From positions 1 to 32,267 of the forward strand of contig JADFXK010000007.1 in the NCBI GenBank assembly GCA_015233625.1: a DNA stretch of 32,267 nt. The letters run 5' to 3'. The position numbers and the translations under genes are program-made. A model generated the notes under the pieces. The model made no database searches, was not told where the DNA came from, and saw only the letters and a list, made by a program, of their open reading frames with translations. Position 1 is the first letter of the stretch; every line of letters starts with the position of its first letter. This DNA is from Deltaproteobacteria bacterium. GTDB taxonomy: Bacteria > Desulfobacterota > JADFXK01. Below are positions 23,865 through 31,602 of this stretch, piece after piece.

Positions 23865-25328
23865 ATGGATGATTCCATAACATCGTGCGTTTCTTCACTC
23901 AGGCCTTTGACTGGTCAGGAGTTCCTGACCGATAAAGTCTTTACGGACTTTGACCTGTCCCCTCAAGTACTCAGTGCCTTGGAGGAGGCAGGATTTGAAC
24001 GCTGCACCGTGGTTCAAGAAAGGTGCCTGCCACTGTCTTTGAAAGGTGACGACGTTGCCGCACAGGCCCAAACGGGCACCGGCAAAACTGCTGCCTTCCT
24101 GATCACCATTTACGACAGGTTATTACAACTGCCCGTACCGAAAGGTCCTCATCCCCGGGCGTTAATCATCGTTCCTACCAGGGAATTGGCCATCCAGATT
24201 TATGCTGATGCCACAGTATTTGACCGTCACACCGGGCTCAAGACCTTGCCGGTCTACGGCGGCATGGACTACCAGAAACAGGCCCACCAGCTCCGGGAGG
24301 GGGTAGACGTGGTCGTAGCCACCCCCGGCCGTTTAATCGATTACCTCAAACAAGGCGCCGTTAATCTCGCGCACTGCAATATTCTGGTCATTGATGAAGC
24401 TGACCGGTTGATTGACATGGGGTTTATCACCGAACTGCGTTTTATCCTGCGTCGGTTGCCACCTTTTGACCGACGGCAGACCATGATGTTTTCGGCCACC
24501 CTATCTTACCGGGTTATGGATCTAACTTACGAATATACCAACTTACCCAAGCACATCTGTGTCAACCCGGAAAAAGTCACGACCGAAGGGATAGATCAGA
24601 TCATCTACCACGTGGGGTTAGATGAAAAATTCCGTCTCCTGCTCGGGTTGCTGGCAAAGGAAGAATGGAACCGAGTCCTTATTTTCAGCAATACCAAAGC
24701 CAGAGTGGAATGGTTAGCCAAGAAACTCAAGGCCAATGGATATGAGGCCAAAGGCATAACCGGCGATCTACCCCAGAAAGACCGAATCAAGCTAATCAAA
24801 GATTTTAAAACCGGAAAACTGAAGATCCTCACCGCCACGGACGTAGCCTCCCGAGGAATCCACGTGGAAGACATTAGCCACGTGATCAATTACGATATCC
24901 CGCTCGATCGCGAAGATTATGTCCATCGCATCGGCCGGACGGCCAGGGCGGGTAAGAGTGGCAAGGCCTTCACCCTGGCCTGTGAAGAGTATGTCTTCGG
25001 TCTGGAGGGGATGCTTAAGTTCATCGGGCAGACGATCCCTTATGAGATCGCCGACGAGTCGATGCTGGGTGAAGACCTGGCGCCGGAGCTCGGTCAAGGC
25101 CGATTCGGAGGAAAACGGATAGGCTCAGGGCGAAAACCTCTTAAGAAGGCCGCCGCTCCACCACGGCGGCAATCGTCGCCTAAACGTCCCCCCAGGGAAG
25201 AGGCGCCGGGTGTAGCCGCTGCTCCCGGACCTCCGGCAAAAAAACGACGCATCAGAAAACGTAAACCGAAGCCGGCCGCCACGCCTCAGCAAATTGGCCA
25301 CAGTAGCGGCGGTCACCAGGAAGTATAG
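23865..25328 (+). CDS. DEAD-box ATP-dependent RNA helicase (RhlB/RhlE-like)
   Basis: The 487-residue protein carries the full DEAD-box set: Q motif FTDFDLSPQVL...TVVQ (26-51), Walker A AQTGTGKT (68-75), PTRELA (104-109), TPGR (153-156), DEAD (177-180), SAT (210-212), then TATDVASRGI and HRIGRTARAG in the second RecA domain. Residues from about 405 form a basic, proline- and alanine-rich tail (KKRRIRKRKPKP) likely to bind RNA nonspecifically or attach to partners. These helicases remodel RNA in ribosome assembly, the degradosome or cold adaptation. VYGGMDYQKQ resembles RhlB, but naming is uncertain without a tree. The ATG follows GGAAG at a long spacing. It is monocistronic, with its own promoter. 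Confidence 0.92.
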   Translation: MDDSITSCVSSLRPLTGQEFLTDKVFTDFDLSPQVLSALEEAGFERCTVVQERCLPLSLKGDDVAAQAQTGTGKTAAFLITIYDRLLQLPVPKGPHPRALIIVPTRELAIQIYADATVFDRHTGLKTLPVYGGMDYQKQAHQLREGVDVVVATPGRLIDYLKQGAVNLAHCNILVIDEADRLIDMGFITELRFILRRLPPFDRRQTMMFSATLSYRVMDLTYEYTNLPKHICVNPEKVTTEGIDQIIYHVGLDEKFRLLLGLLAKEEWNRVLIFSNTKARVEWLAKKLKANGYEAKGITGDLPQKDRIKLIKDFKTGKLKILTATDVASRGIHVEDISHVINYDIPLDREDYVHRIGRTARAGKSGKAFTLACEEYVFGLEGMLKFIGQTIPYEIADESMLGEDLAPELGQGRFGGKRIGSGRKPLKKAAAPPRRQSSPKRPPREEAPGVAAAPGPPAKKRRIRKRKPKPAATPQQIGHSSGGHQEV

Positions 25329-25337
25329 TGGCTCGTT

Positions 25338-25354
25338 GTCTTCAACAAGTAACC
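25338..25354 (+). repeat. 17-bp dispersed repeat, copy 2, upstream of the DUF362 gene
   Basis: GTCTTCAACAAGTAACC is identical to 12064-12080. About 40 nt downstream is GTCAAGTATA (25392-25401), matching GTCGAGTATA near copy 1 at 9 of 10 positions and overlapping a possible -10 box (TATAAA). It lies between the DEAD-box and DUF362 genes. Confidence 0.45.
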
Positions 25355-25450
25355 ATAAACAATGGCCCTCACAAGCTTCATTTATGACCGAGTCAAGTAT
25401 AAATTTCGTATGATATGATTATTCCAGGACACCACTCACCGGAGGATGGC

Positions 25451-26392
25451 ATGTCGGAAAGGGTTATCAACAGACGAGAGTTCATTTATCAGACAGGAGC
25501 CGGGTTGGGATTGGCCGCGGCCGGCTGTTTGGCCGGACCGGGGTTGCTGGGCGATGTGGTTTACGGCGGAGAGCAGCCATCCCTGGTCGAGGCATCTGGA
25601 GCGCCTGGTCCGGCTACCCGAGCTGCCGTCAAAGGCCTGGGCGGGATGGAACGATTTGTGGCCAAGGGCGCCAAGGTAGTGATTAAACCGAATATGAGTT
25701 TCAGCAACCCACCGGAAATGGCCACCACAACTCATCCGGAAGTGGTTAAGGCTCTGGTCGAGATGTGCTGGGCGGCAGGAGCGTCCAAGGTGATGGTGCT
25801 CGACCATACCCTGCGCCGGCCCGAGGATTGCCTGGAGCGCACGGGAATCCGGGCCGCCCTGGCCGGCATGCCCAAAACCCTCTTGCTGGTATTGACCGAG
25901 GAACGCTTTTTCAAAGCTATAGATATACCTAACCACCGCACTCTGCCCAGTGCCATGGTTTTCAAAGACGTCCTGGATGCGGACACGTTTATTGCGGCGC
26001 CGGTAGCCAAATCTCACAGTTCCGCCGGTGTCAGCCTGTCCATGAAGGGCATGATGGGCATAATCTATGACCGCCGGTCCTGGCATTCCAAGTACGAACT
26101 TGACTCAGCCATTGTGGATCTCGCCACAGTGATCAAGCCCAAATTGACCGTTATTGACGCCACCCGGATGCTAACCACCGGTGGTCCCGGCGGTCCGGGT
26201 GAAGTGATCAAGCCGGAAAAGGTCATTGCCTGCACGGACATGGTTGCGGCAGATGCCTACACGGTGTCCATCGGAACCTGGTACGGCAAGCAACTTGCTC
26301 CTGACCAGATTAAGCATATCAAGGAAGCCGGAGAAAGAAAGCTGGGCCGGATTGATGTCGATAAATTTTCCGTCACCAAGGTAAAGGCCTAA
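25451..26392 (+). CDS. Tat-exported DUF362 (putative Fe-S/redox-associated) protein
   Basis: This is a 313-residue protein with a twin-arginine signal, INRREFIYQTGAGLGLAAAG (RR at 8-9), so a folded, possibly cofactor-loaded protein is exported. The mature part matches DUF362: VVIKPNMSF (76-84), THPEVVKALVEM, AGASKVMVLDHT and KSHSSAGVSLSMKGMMG. DUF362 domains often accompany ferredoxin domains, but their reaction is not established. No CxxC cluster is visible in this protein. GGAGG (25441-25445) lies 5 nt before ATG 25451, so the longer frame from 25415 is unlikely. The stop TAA is followed at once by the ATG of the membrane polyferredoxin gene, so the two form an operon and presumably exchange electrons at the outer face of the membrane. 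Confidence 0.85.
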   Translation: MSERVINRREFIYQTGAGLGLAAAGCLAGPGLLGDVVYGGEQPSLVEASGAPGPATRAAVKGLGGMERFVAKGAKVVIKPNMSFSNPPEMATTTHPEVVKALVEMCWAAGASKVMVLDHTLRRPEDCLERTGIRAALAGMPKTLLLVLTEERFFKAIDIPNHRTLPSAMVFKDVLDADTFIAAPVAKSHSSAGVSLSMKGMMGIIYDRRSWHSKYELDSAIVDLATVIKPKLTVIDATRMLTTGGPGGPGEVIKPEKVIACTDMVAADAYTVSIGTWYGKQLAPDQIKHIKEAGERKLGRIDVDKFSVTKVKA

Positions 26393-28126
26393 ATGCGCTT
26401 CCAACGGTTGATTCAAACAGTCACCTTTAGTCTGTTTATCATATTGCTTTGGTCGGCCACCCTCCCTCTGGCCGGGTGGGTCCCGGTTAATCTGTTCCTG
26501 AAGCTCGACCCATTGGCGGCAGTGGGCACTTTTGTGGCGGCCCGGGAATGGGCGGCCTGGATGGGTTGGGGGGTGTTGATCCTGGCCTTGACTCTGATTC
26601 TGGGCCGTCTTTTCTGTGGTTACGTTTGCCCTATGGGCGTTACTGTGGATCTGGCCGACCGGTTGATTAAGGGGAGAGGCCGAAAAAAGGCCAAGAATAG
26701 CGGGACAAGCCGTAATTTTGATGACTGGCGTCGGCTGAAATACATGATCCTGATCGGCCTCCTGACCGCCGGCCTGGCCGGTGTGTCTTGGGTGTCCTGG
26801 TTTTCCCCTTTGTCGCTGATAACCAGATTCTACGGACTGATCATCCACCCGCTGATCCTGACTTTGGAGCGGCTGGGGCTAGCCGTTTTGCGGCCTGTTT
26901 TTCCAGTCCTGGGTCTGGACAACTGGGTTTATATCGAAATCAAGAGCCGGGTATTCAGCGCCAATATCTTCATCGCGACATTAGTCTTAGGTATTCTCTG
27001 GTTGGGAATATTTCGGCCACGCTTTTGGTGCCGATACCTTTGCCCAGCCGGCGCGCTGATGGCCCTCGGCAGCCGGAAGCCGTGGATTCGACGCCGCGTG
27101 TCTTCAGATTGCACCGATTGCGGGATGTGTCGCCGGTCCTGCCCCATGGGCGCCATTAGTGAGGATAACAAGTCAGCCGCCCACACCGAATGCCTGGCCT
27201 GCCGGAGATGCGCCGAAGTCTGTCCGGTCAAAGCGGTCTCTTTCGGTCCGGCTGCAACGGTCAGTCCAGTCACCAATCCCGCTTTGGACCTGACCCGGCG
27301 GCGCTGGCTGGGATCATGTGCCGTTGGCGCCACCAGTGCCTTTTTGGTCATGACCAACACCCACCACCCTCAGGCAGCCGGCATGCAGCATGGATTCCGA
27401 GACACCAATCTGGTCCGCCCTCCGGGAGCTGTACCGGAACCGGATTTCTTAGCCAAGTGCATCCGGTGTGGCGAATGTATGAAGGCCTGTCCCACCAATA
27501 CCCTCCAGCCCGTGTGGTGGGAAGCCGGAATATATGGGATGTTCAGCCCCAGGACATTGGCCCGTTGGGATGGGTGTGAACAAAACTGCAATCTTTGCGG
27601 CCAAGTTTGTCCCACCGCGGCCATCCGATCCTTGCCGGTGGAAGAAAAGAAATATGCCAAGATCGGCACGGCTCAAATCAATCGAGCTAAGTGCGTTGCC
27701 TGGGAACAGGACCGCAAGTGCCTAATTTGCGATGAAATCTGCCCTTACAACGCCATAGTCTTTCAACCCCATCCCGGTCAACGCATCCCCGTGCCCTTTG
27801 TCGAAGAACAAAAATGCAACGGTTGCGGTTTCTGTGAAAGTCGTTGCCCGGTGGAAGGCAAGGCCGCTATTTTTGTAGAATTTTTCGGTGAGGTCCGCCT
27901 CAGTACCGGTTCCTACCTGGCCGTAGCCAAAGAACTGGGCCTAATCTTCCAGGCCAAAGAGGGAGCCAAGCACGACGAATGGGTTGATGAGACTGACCAG
28001 TCAAAAACTCTTTCACCGGGAAAAAACGCCCCTTCCCTTCCGTCAACTCCGGAATCGTCCTCCGACCCTTATCTTGACTCCTCCCCTCAGCCAGGCAAGC
28101 TCCCTCCCGGTATTATCACCCGGTAA
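26393..28126 (+). CDS. NapH-NapG-like fusion: membrane polyferredoxin with six [4Fe-4S]-type cysteine clusters
   Basis: Residues 1 to about 225 look like NapH: four membrane spans with CGYVCP (75-80) and CRYLCP (213-218). They continue into cysteine clusters at 240-250 and 267-277 (C-x2-C-x2-C-x3-C). At 302 a second module begins with RRRWLGSCAVGATSAF, which resembles a Tat-type hydrophobic leader now internal to the protein, followed by a NapG/MauM-type ferredoxin part with clusters at 356-366, 395-406, 434-450 and 475-485. NapH/NapG move electrons from quinol to periplasmic reductases. A fusion would keep both in one protein, with the DUF362 protein encoded just before as the likely partner. 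The tail after about 530 is Ser/Pro-rich. No nitrate reductase genes are present. The ATG abuts the preceding TAA. Confidence 0.85.
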   Translation: MRFQRLIQTVTFSLFIILLWSATLPLAGWVPVNLFLKLDPLAAVGTFVAAREWAAWMGWGVLILALTLILGRLFCGYVCPMGVTVDLADRLIKGRGRKKAKNSGTSRNFDDWRRLKYMILIGLLTAGLAGVSWVSWFSPLSLITRFYGLIIHPLILTLERLGLAVLRPVFPVLGLDNWVYIEIKSRVFSANIFIATLVLGILWLGIFRPRFWCRYLCPAGALMALGSRKPWIRRRVSSDCTDCGMCRRSCPMGAISEDNKSAAHTECLACRRCAEVCPVKAVSFGPAATVSPVTNPALDLTRRRWLGSCAVGATSAFLVMTNTHHPQAAGMQHGFRDTNLVRPPGAVPEPDFLAKCIRCGECMKACPTNTLQPVWWEAGIYGMFSPRTLARWDGCEQNCNLCGQVCPTAAIRSLPVEEKKYAKIGTAQINRAKCVAWEQDRKCLICDEICPYNAIVFQPHPGQRIPVPFVEEQKCNGCGFCESRCPVEGKAAIFVEFFGEVRLSTGSYLAVAKELGLIFQAKEGAKHDEWVDETDQSKTLSPGKNAPSLPSTPESSSDPYLDSSPQPGKLPPGIITR

Positions 28127-28182
28127 AACTGAATGCCGAAAGGTCGGCCGATGGTCATCTTTCTTAGCGGAGATCAGCCAGG

Positions 28183-28227
28183 GAGATCGGACGCGAAAGG
28201 GGTCGAGCCCCTCTTCGCATCGATCTC
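28183..28227. terminator. Extended hairpin between convergent polyferredoxin and cydB genes
   Basis: GAGATCG (28183-28189) pairs with CGATCTC (28221-28227). Inside it GCGAA-AGGGG (28193-28202) pairs with CCCCT-(C)-TTCGC (28208-28218) around a TCGAG loop. The structure is nearly symmetrical and lies between the stops of two convergent genes, 57 nt and 9 nt from them. It lacks a T-run, so efficiency as an intrinsic terminator is uncertain; a bidirectional end or stability element is likely. Confidence 0.55.
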
Positions 28228-28235
28228 TCTCGAGT

Positions 28236-29258
28236 CTAATAGACTTCCTCGGCCACATTCTCCCGCGTGACTTTGTAGATGAAGAAACGATAGACCATAA
28301 ATTGATAGATAATGACTATGGGGACGAATACCAACGCCACGCCCAGCATTATTTTCAAGGTTAACGGAGACGAGGCGGAATTGTAAATAGTCATCGACCA
28401 GTCCGGATTGAGACTCGATGGCAGCAGGTTAGGATAAAGGCCCACTACGCCAAACAGAGTACAAAGCACAATGACCCCGGCCGAACTGACCCAGGCGGCC
28501 AGCCAGGTTTTTCGGAGCAAGCTGATCCTGATCCACAACAAACAACACACCGCCCCGAACGGAATCACAAGTAACACCGGATGATTGAGGTAATTTGTCC
28601 ATAGGTTAGTGAATGCCCGAGACAGGGCCAGAAAAAGAACCGCCACGACCAGCAATACGGACCAGAGCTGGCCGGCTAACCGCGCGGCTCGGGCTTGTAA
28701 ATCATTTGTCGTACGGACAGCCAACCATAAAGCACCATGCAAAAGAAACAGCATGACAAAAAGTACACCGCCGGCCAGACCGTAAGGGTTGAGCAGAGTT
28801 AACAAAGAGCCCTGGTTGACCCCCTGCTCATTTATGGGTATCCCTTGAAAGATGTTGGCGAAGGCCACACCTAACAGGAGAGCCGGCAAGAAACTCCCGA
28901 TAAGAGCCGCGGTATCCCACAGTTTCCGCCAGCCGGGCGAATCGACCTGGCCTCTGAATTCCAGTGCCACGGCGCGGATAATCAAGGCAAACAGCAAAAG
29001 AAGCAAGGCGGAATAGAGAGAGGAAAACATCACGGCATAGGTTTTAGGAAAAGCCGCAAAAGTAACCCCACCCGCGGTGATCAGCCAGACCTCATTCCCG
29101 TCCCAAACCGGTCCCATGATGCTGTAGATAATCCGTCTTTCCGTCTCATCCTTCGGAAGAAAACGCTGCAACACCCCCAGGCCCAGATCAAATCCGTCTA
29201 ACATGAAGTAGACGGCCCACAGTACTCCCCACAAGACAAACCAAGTAGTCTCCAGCAT
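28236..29258 (-). CDS. cydB: Cytochrome bd quinol oxidase subunit II
   Basis: The 340-residue protein opens with the CydB signature METTWFVLWGVLWAVYFMLDGFDLG, after one extra Leu, and has about eight to nine hydrophobic spans across its length, as expected. CydB supports CydA in the bd-type quinol:O2 oxidoreductase of the cytoplasmic membrane and carries no catalytic haem of its own. It starts 15 nt after the cydA stop, with AGGAGGAAA ahead of the ATG, so the two are one operon. No CydX-like small membrane peptide follows it: the only short frame there encodes 18 hydrophilic residues within the downstream hairpin. Confidence 0.93.
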   Translation of the reverse strand: MLETTWFVLWGVLWAVYFMLDGFDLGLGVLQRFLPKDETERRIIYSIMGPVWDGNEVWLITAGGVTFAAFPKTYAVMFSSLYSALLLLLFALIIRAVALEFRGQVDSPGWRKLWDTAALIGSFLPALLLGVAFANIFQGIPINEQGVNQGSLLTLLNPYGLAGGVLFVMLFLLHGALWLAVRTTNDLQARAARLAGQLWSVLLVVAVLFLALSRAFTNLWTNYLNHPVLLVIPFGAVCCLLWIRISLLRKTWLAAWVSSAGVIVLCTLFGVVGLYPNLLPSSLNPDWSMTIYNSASSPLTLKIMLGVALVFVPIVIIYQFMVYRFFIYKVTRENVAEEVY

Positions 29259-29273
29259 GGGCTTTCCTCCTTC

Positions 29274-30593
29274 TTATAAAGTGATGGCCGGGGCCGTTTC
29301 CGGACCCTTGCGGGCCGCTTTAAGCAAGAGCCAAAAGGCAACAATACTCAATAGGGTATAGATGGCAATGAAGCCCACCAGCGAAACCGCCACCTGACTC
29401 ACCGCCAAAGGTGAAGCCGCCGCGGCCGTCTTCATGACACCATAAACAATCCATGGTTGCCGCCCCACTTCAGCCACAACCCACCCGGCCTGCAGGGCAA
29501 TGTACGGCAAGGGGATGGCATAAAGGATTATTTTAAGGAACCAGCCATAGTCCATCAATCGATGGCGGATGAACCAGCCGAAGATGGTCAGACCCATGAA
29601 CAGCATCCCCAGACCAACCATCAATCTAAACGAAATAAAGGTTAAGGCGACCGGTGGCCGCTCTTCTTTAGGCCAGGCATTCAGGCCCGTAACTTCAGCC
29701 GAAGGCGAATGATAGGCCAACATGCTGAGAGCCCCCGGTATGGGCAGAATTTGTAATGCATTGCGGCTATTCTTTTCATCAGGAATGGCCAGTAAGTAGA
29801 TGGGGGCGCCCTTTTCCGTTTCCCAGTGCGACTCCATGGCCGCCAGCTTGGTCGGCTGCGTTTTGGCGACTTCTCCGCCATTGTAGTGGCCATGCACCAC
29901 CGCCACAATCGCAAAGATCAGGCCCGCGGTCAAAGCCAACCGAAATGATTTTGTAAAAAGGGTCGTCTCATATTTTCGGAGTAGATGATACGCACTGACT
30001 CCCATGACAAAGAAGGCGGCCAGGACGTAAGCCCCGGAGAGAGTATGCAGAAGGGTGTGCCAGGCAAAAGGCTGGGTGACTACGGCCATGAAATCAGTGA
30101 GTTCCGCCCGTCCGTTTCTGATGGCGTAACCCACTGGATGTTGCATCCAGGCATTGGCGATAATGATCCATACGGCTGAAAAATTTGAGGCCACCGCCAC
30201 CAACCACATCACCGTGGCATGAGCTTTGGGGCTTAACCGCGTCCATCCAAATATCCAGACCCCCATAAAGGTAGATTCCAAGAAAAAGGCCACCGACGCT
30301 TCAATCGCCAGAAGAGAACCAAAAATATCACCCACATAGGCGGAATAACGAGACCAGTTGGTCCCAAACTGAAATTCCAGCGTTAAACCGGTGACCACCC
30401 CGACCACGAAGTTGATCACAAAGAGTTTGCCCCAGAATCGGGCCATCCGACGGTAATCTTCATCGCCGGTTTGGGCATACCGGGTTTCCATAATGGCCAA
30501 TAGAAGGGACAGGCCCAGGGTTAGTGGCACGAACAGAAAGTGAAAACAAGCCGCAATGCCGAATTGCAGCCGAGACAAAAAGACGACGTCCAT
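29274..30593 (-). CDS. cydA: Cytochrome bd quinol oxidase subunit I, short Q-loop type
   Basis: The 439-residue protein shows the CydA hallmarks: an early haem-ligand histidine in FHFLFVPLTLG, the glutamates in IEASVAFFLESTF, the second histidine region AWHTLLHTLSGAY, KLAAMESHWET in the quinol-binding loop and GRQPW. Its length is well below that of the E. coli long-loop enzyme, and little sequence separates the loop start from the following helix, so it has the short Q-loop. It transfers electrons from quinol to O2, probably for oxygen protection in an anaerobe. AAAAGGAGGATGAAT precedes the ATG. An Rrf2 regulator lies 226 nt upstream on the same strand, and a perfect dyad in the gap is a candidate operator. 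Confidence 0.94.
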   Translation of the reverse strand: MDVVFLSRLQFGIAACFHFLFVPLTLGLSLLLAIMETRYAQTGDEDYRRMARFWGKLFVINFVVGVVTGLTLEFQFGTNWSRYSAYVGDIFGSLLAIEASVAFFLESTFMGVWIFGWTRLSPKAHATVMWLVAVASNFSAVWIIIANAWMQHPVGYAIRNGRAELTDFMAVVTQPFAWHTLLHTLSGAYVLAAFFVMGVSAYHLLRKYETTLFTKSFRLALTAGLIFAIVAVVHGHYNGGEVAKTQPTKLAAMESHWETEKGAPIYLLAIPDEKNSRNALQILPIPGALSMLAYHSPSAEVTGLNAWPKEERPPVALTFISFRLMVGLGMLFMGLTIFGWFIRHRLMDYGWFLKIILYAIPLPYIALQAGWVVAEVGRQPWIVYGVMKTAAAASPLAVSQVAVSLVGFIAIYTLLSIVAFWLLLKAARKGPETAPAITL

Positions 30594-30663
30594 AATTCAT
30601 CCTCCTTTTATAAGGTTAGATCAAAACCGCTCAGGCCATTTCGCCACAGAGGAACTTATTGTC

Positions 30664-30675
30664 ACTACAAGTAGT
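30664..30675 (-). promoter_or_regulatory. Candidate operator dyad in the cydA leader
   Basis: ACTAC-AA-GTAGT is a perfect 12-bp dyad about 70 nt ahead of the cydA start codon. It lies beside an AT-rich tract (30679-30715) that could hold the promoter, although no pair of -35 and -10 boxes with good spacing stands out. The adjacent Rrf2 gene makes its product a natural candidate ligand. Confidence 0.35.
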
Positions 30676-30819
30676 TGCCTAAAATATTAGTATCGATTTT
30701 CTAAAAATCCGGCGGCACGGGAACAACCGAATTCAATTTTGTCGTTGTCAGCCGGGAGGGTTTAGATATGTCACGGCGATGTCCAGGCATTAGGTCCAAA
30801 TCGATCTTCCCCACAGGAC

Positions 30820-31212
30820 CTAAAGTTCCGCAAAAGTGACCCCGGCCAGGGTGTCTCGCAACTGGCCGCGCGCCTTTGCCCAGACTTGATGGACCGCGCA
30901 AGTGCCTTTCCGAGAGCAACGCTCATGTTCCAACAAGCAGTCGTTGAGGACCAACTCCCCTTCCACGGCTTCAATAACATCTAATAGAGTGATTTCTTCT
31001 GGGGAACGAATTAACCGATAGCCACCCTTGGCTCCCTGGGTGATCTGGATAAGCCCGGCCTTAGCTAATTGTTGGGCGATTTTACTTAAGAATTGCATGG
31101 GAATATCCATGTGGCCGGCCACATCGTGTCGCCTGATGGTGTCGGCTACATTCTGCCTGGATAGGTACAAGATGCATCTGATGGCATATTCGCCCGCTCT
31201 GGTAAGTTTCAT
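30820..31212 (-). CDS. Rrf2-family regulator with IscR-like Fe-S cysteines
   Basis: The 130-residue protein has the Rrf2 winged-helix N-terminus (MKLTRAGEYAIRCILYLS, then IPMQFLSKIAQQLAKAGLI and GAKGGYRL) and a C-terminal effector segment with three cysteines, C92, C99 and C105. The spacing C-x6-C-x5-C is close to that of IscR (C-x5-C-x5-C), so a [2Fe-2S] cluster sensing iron, oxygen or nitric oxide is likely. It lies upstream of cydAB on the same strand, and control of that operon is a positional inference. I use ATG 31212, the usual family start, rather than the TTG four codons upstream; neither has a good ribosome binding site. Its own promoter and two dyads lie directly upstream. Confidence 0.9.
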   Translation of the reverse strand: MKLTRAGEYAIRCILYLSRQNVADTIRRHDVAGHMDIPMQFLSKIAQQLAKAGLIQITQGAKGGYRLIRSPEEITLLDVIEAVEGELVLNDCLLEHERCSRKGTCAVHQVWAKARGQLRDTLAGVTFAEL

Positions 31213-31289
31213 CAACGCGCCCAACCGCTAAGGTTTTTGATGGAAAATTCTTGGAAGATGGCCATGTTCCGTCAGGAGTCGTCAGGCCT

Positions 31290-31330
31290 TATGCCTATCG
31301 GGCATATAGCATATTAAAGACCTTTTTAAT
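31290..31330 (-). promoter_or_regulatory. Two dyads downstream of the Rrf2 promoter, possible autoregulatory sites
   Basis: TATGCC-TATCG-GGCATA (31290-31306) and ATTAAA-GACCTT-TTTAAT (31313-31330) are perfect 6-bp inverted repeats. The second lies where transcription would start, just past the -10 box, a position suited to repression. Confidence 0.4.
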
Positions 31331-31332
31331 CC

Positions 31333-31361
31333 TATATACCGCAAAACGTGTCGGACGTCAA
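31333..31361 (-). promoter_or_regulatory. Sigma-70-type promoter of the Rrf2 gene
   Basis: On the minus strand TTGACG (complement of 31356-31361) and TATATA (complement of 31333-31338) are separated by 17 nt, about 120 nt ahead of the start codon. Confidence 0.65.
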
Positions 31362-31488
31362 GCATTTTTTGATAGACCGGCCGCGGTCAGCCTGCAACCC
31401 TGATATAATGGCCGTGATGTCAGGCTAACCAACCTGAAAGACACAGAAGATTAGGAGTTTGGGAGATTAGGTCACCCATACTTATCGC

Positions 31489-31514
31489 AATAATTATTAA
31501 ATAAAATAATTATT
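31489..31514. repeat. Paired AT palindromes upstream of the sigma-54 promoter
   Basis: The self-complementary decamer AATAATTATT occurs at 31489-31498 and again at 31505-31514, 16 bp apart centre to centre. The tract lies about 90-115 bp upstream of the -24/-12 element, the normal region for enhancer-binding or DNA-bending sites. Elsewhere in the 539-nt interval 31213-31751 I see no gene. Confidence 0.4.
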
Positions 31515-31602
31515 ATCACCATGCCCACAACCCGGTCCGGCCGGCCTGGACACTGTCATAGATTATCACGTTATTTAAGTATGTTGCACTTGACATGCCC
31601 CA

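Noticed and set aside
25436-26086. Long minus-strand frame of 216 codons opposite the DUF362 gene
   Set aside because: It is antisense to a well-supported conserved gene, and its composition fits a mirror frame in GC-rich coding DNA.
26171-26848. Long minus-strand frame of 225 codons opposite the polyferredoxin gene
   Set aside because: It is antisense to the conserved membrane part of the polyferredoxin and has no recognisable motif or start signal.
28127-28235. A CydX-like small subunit after cydB
   Set aside because: The only short minus-strand frame there is 18 residues, has no hydrophobic segment and coincides with the hairpin arms.
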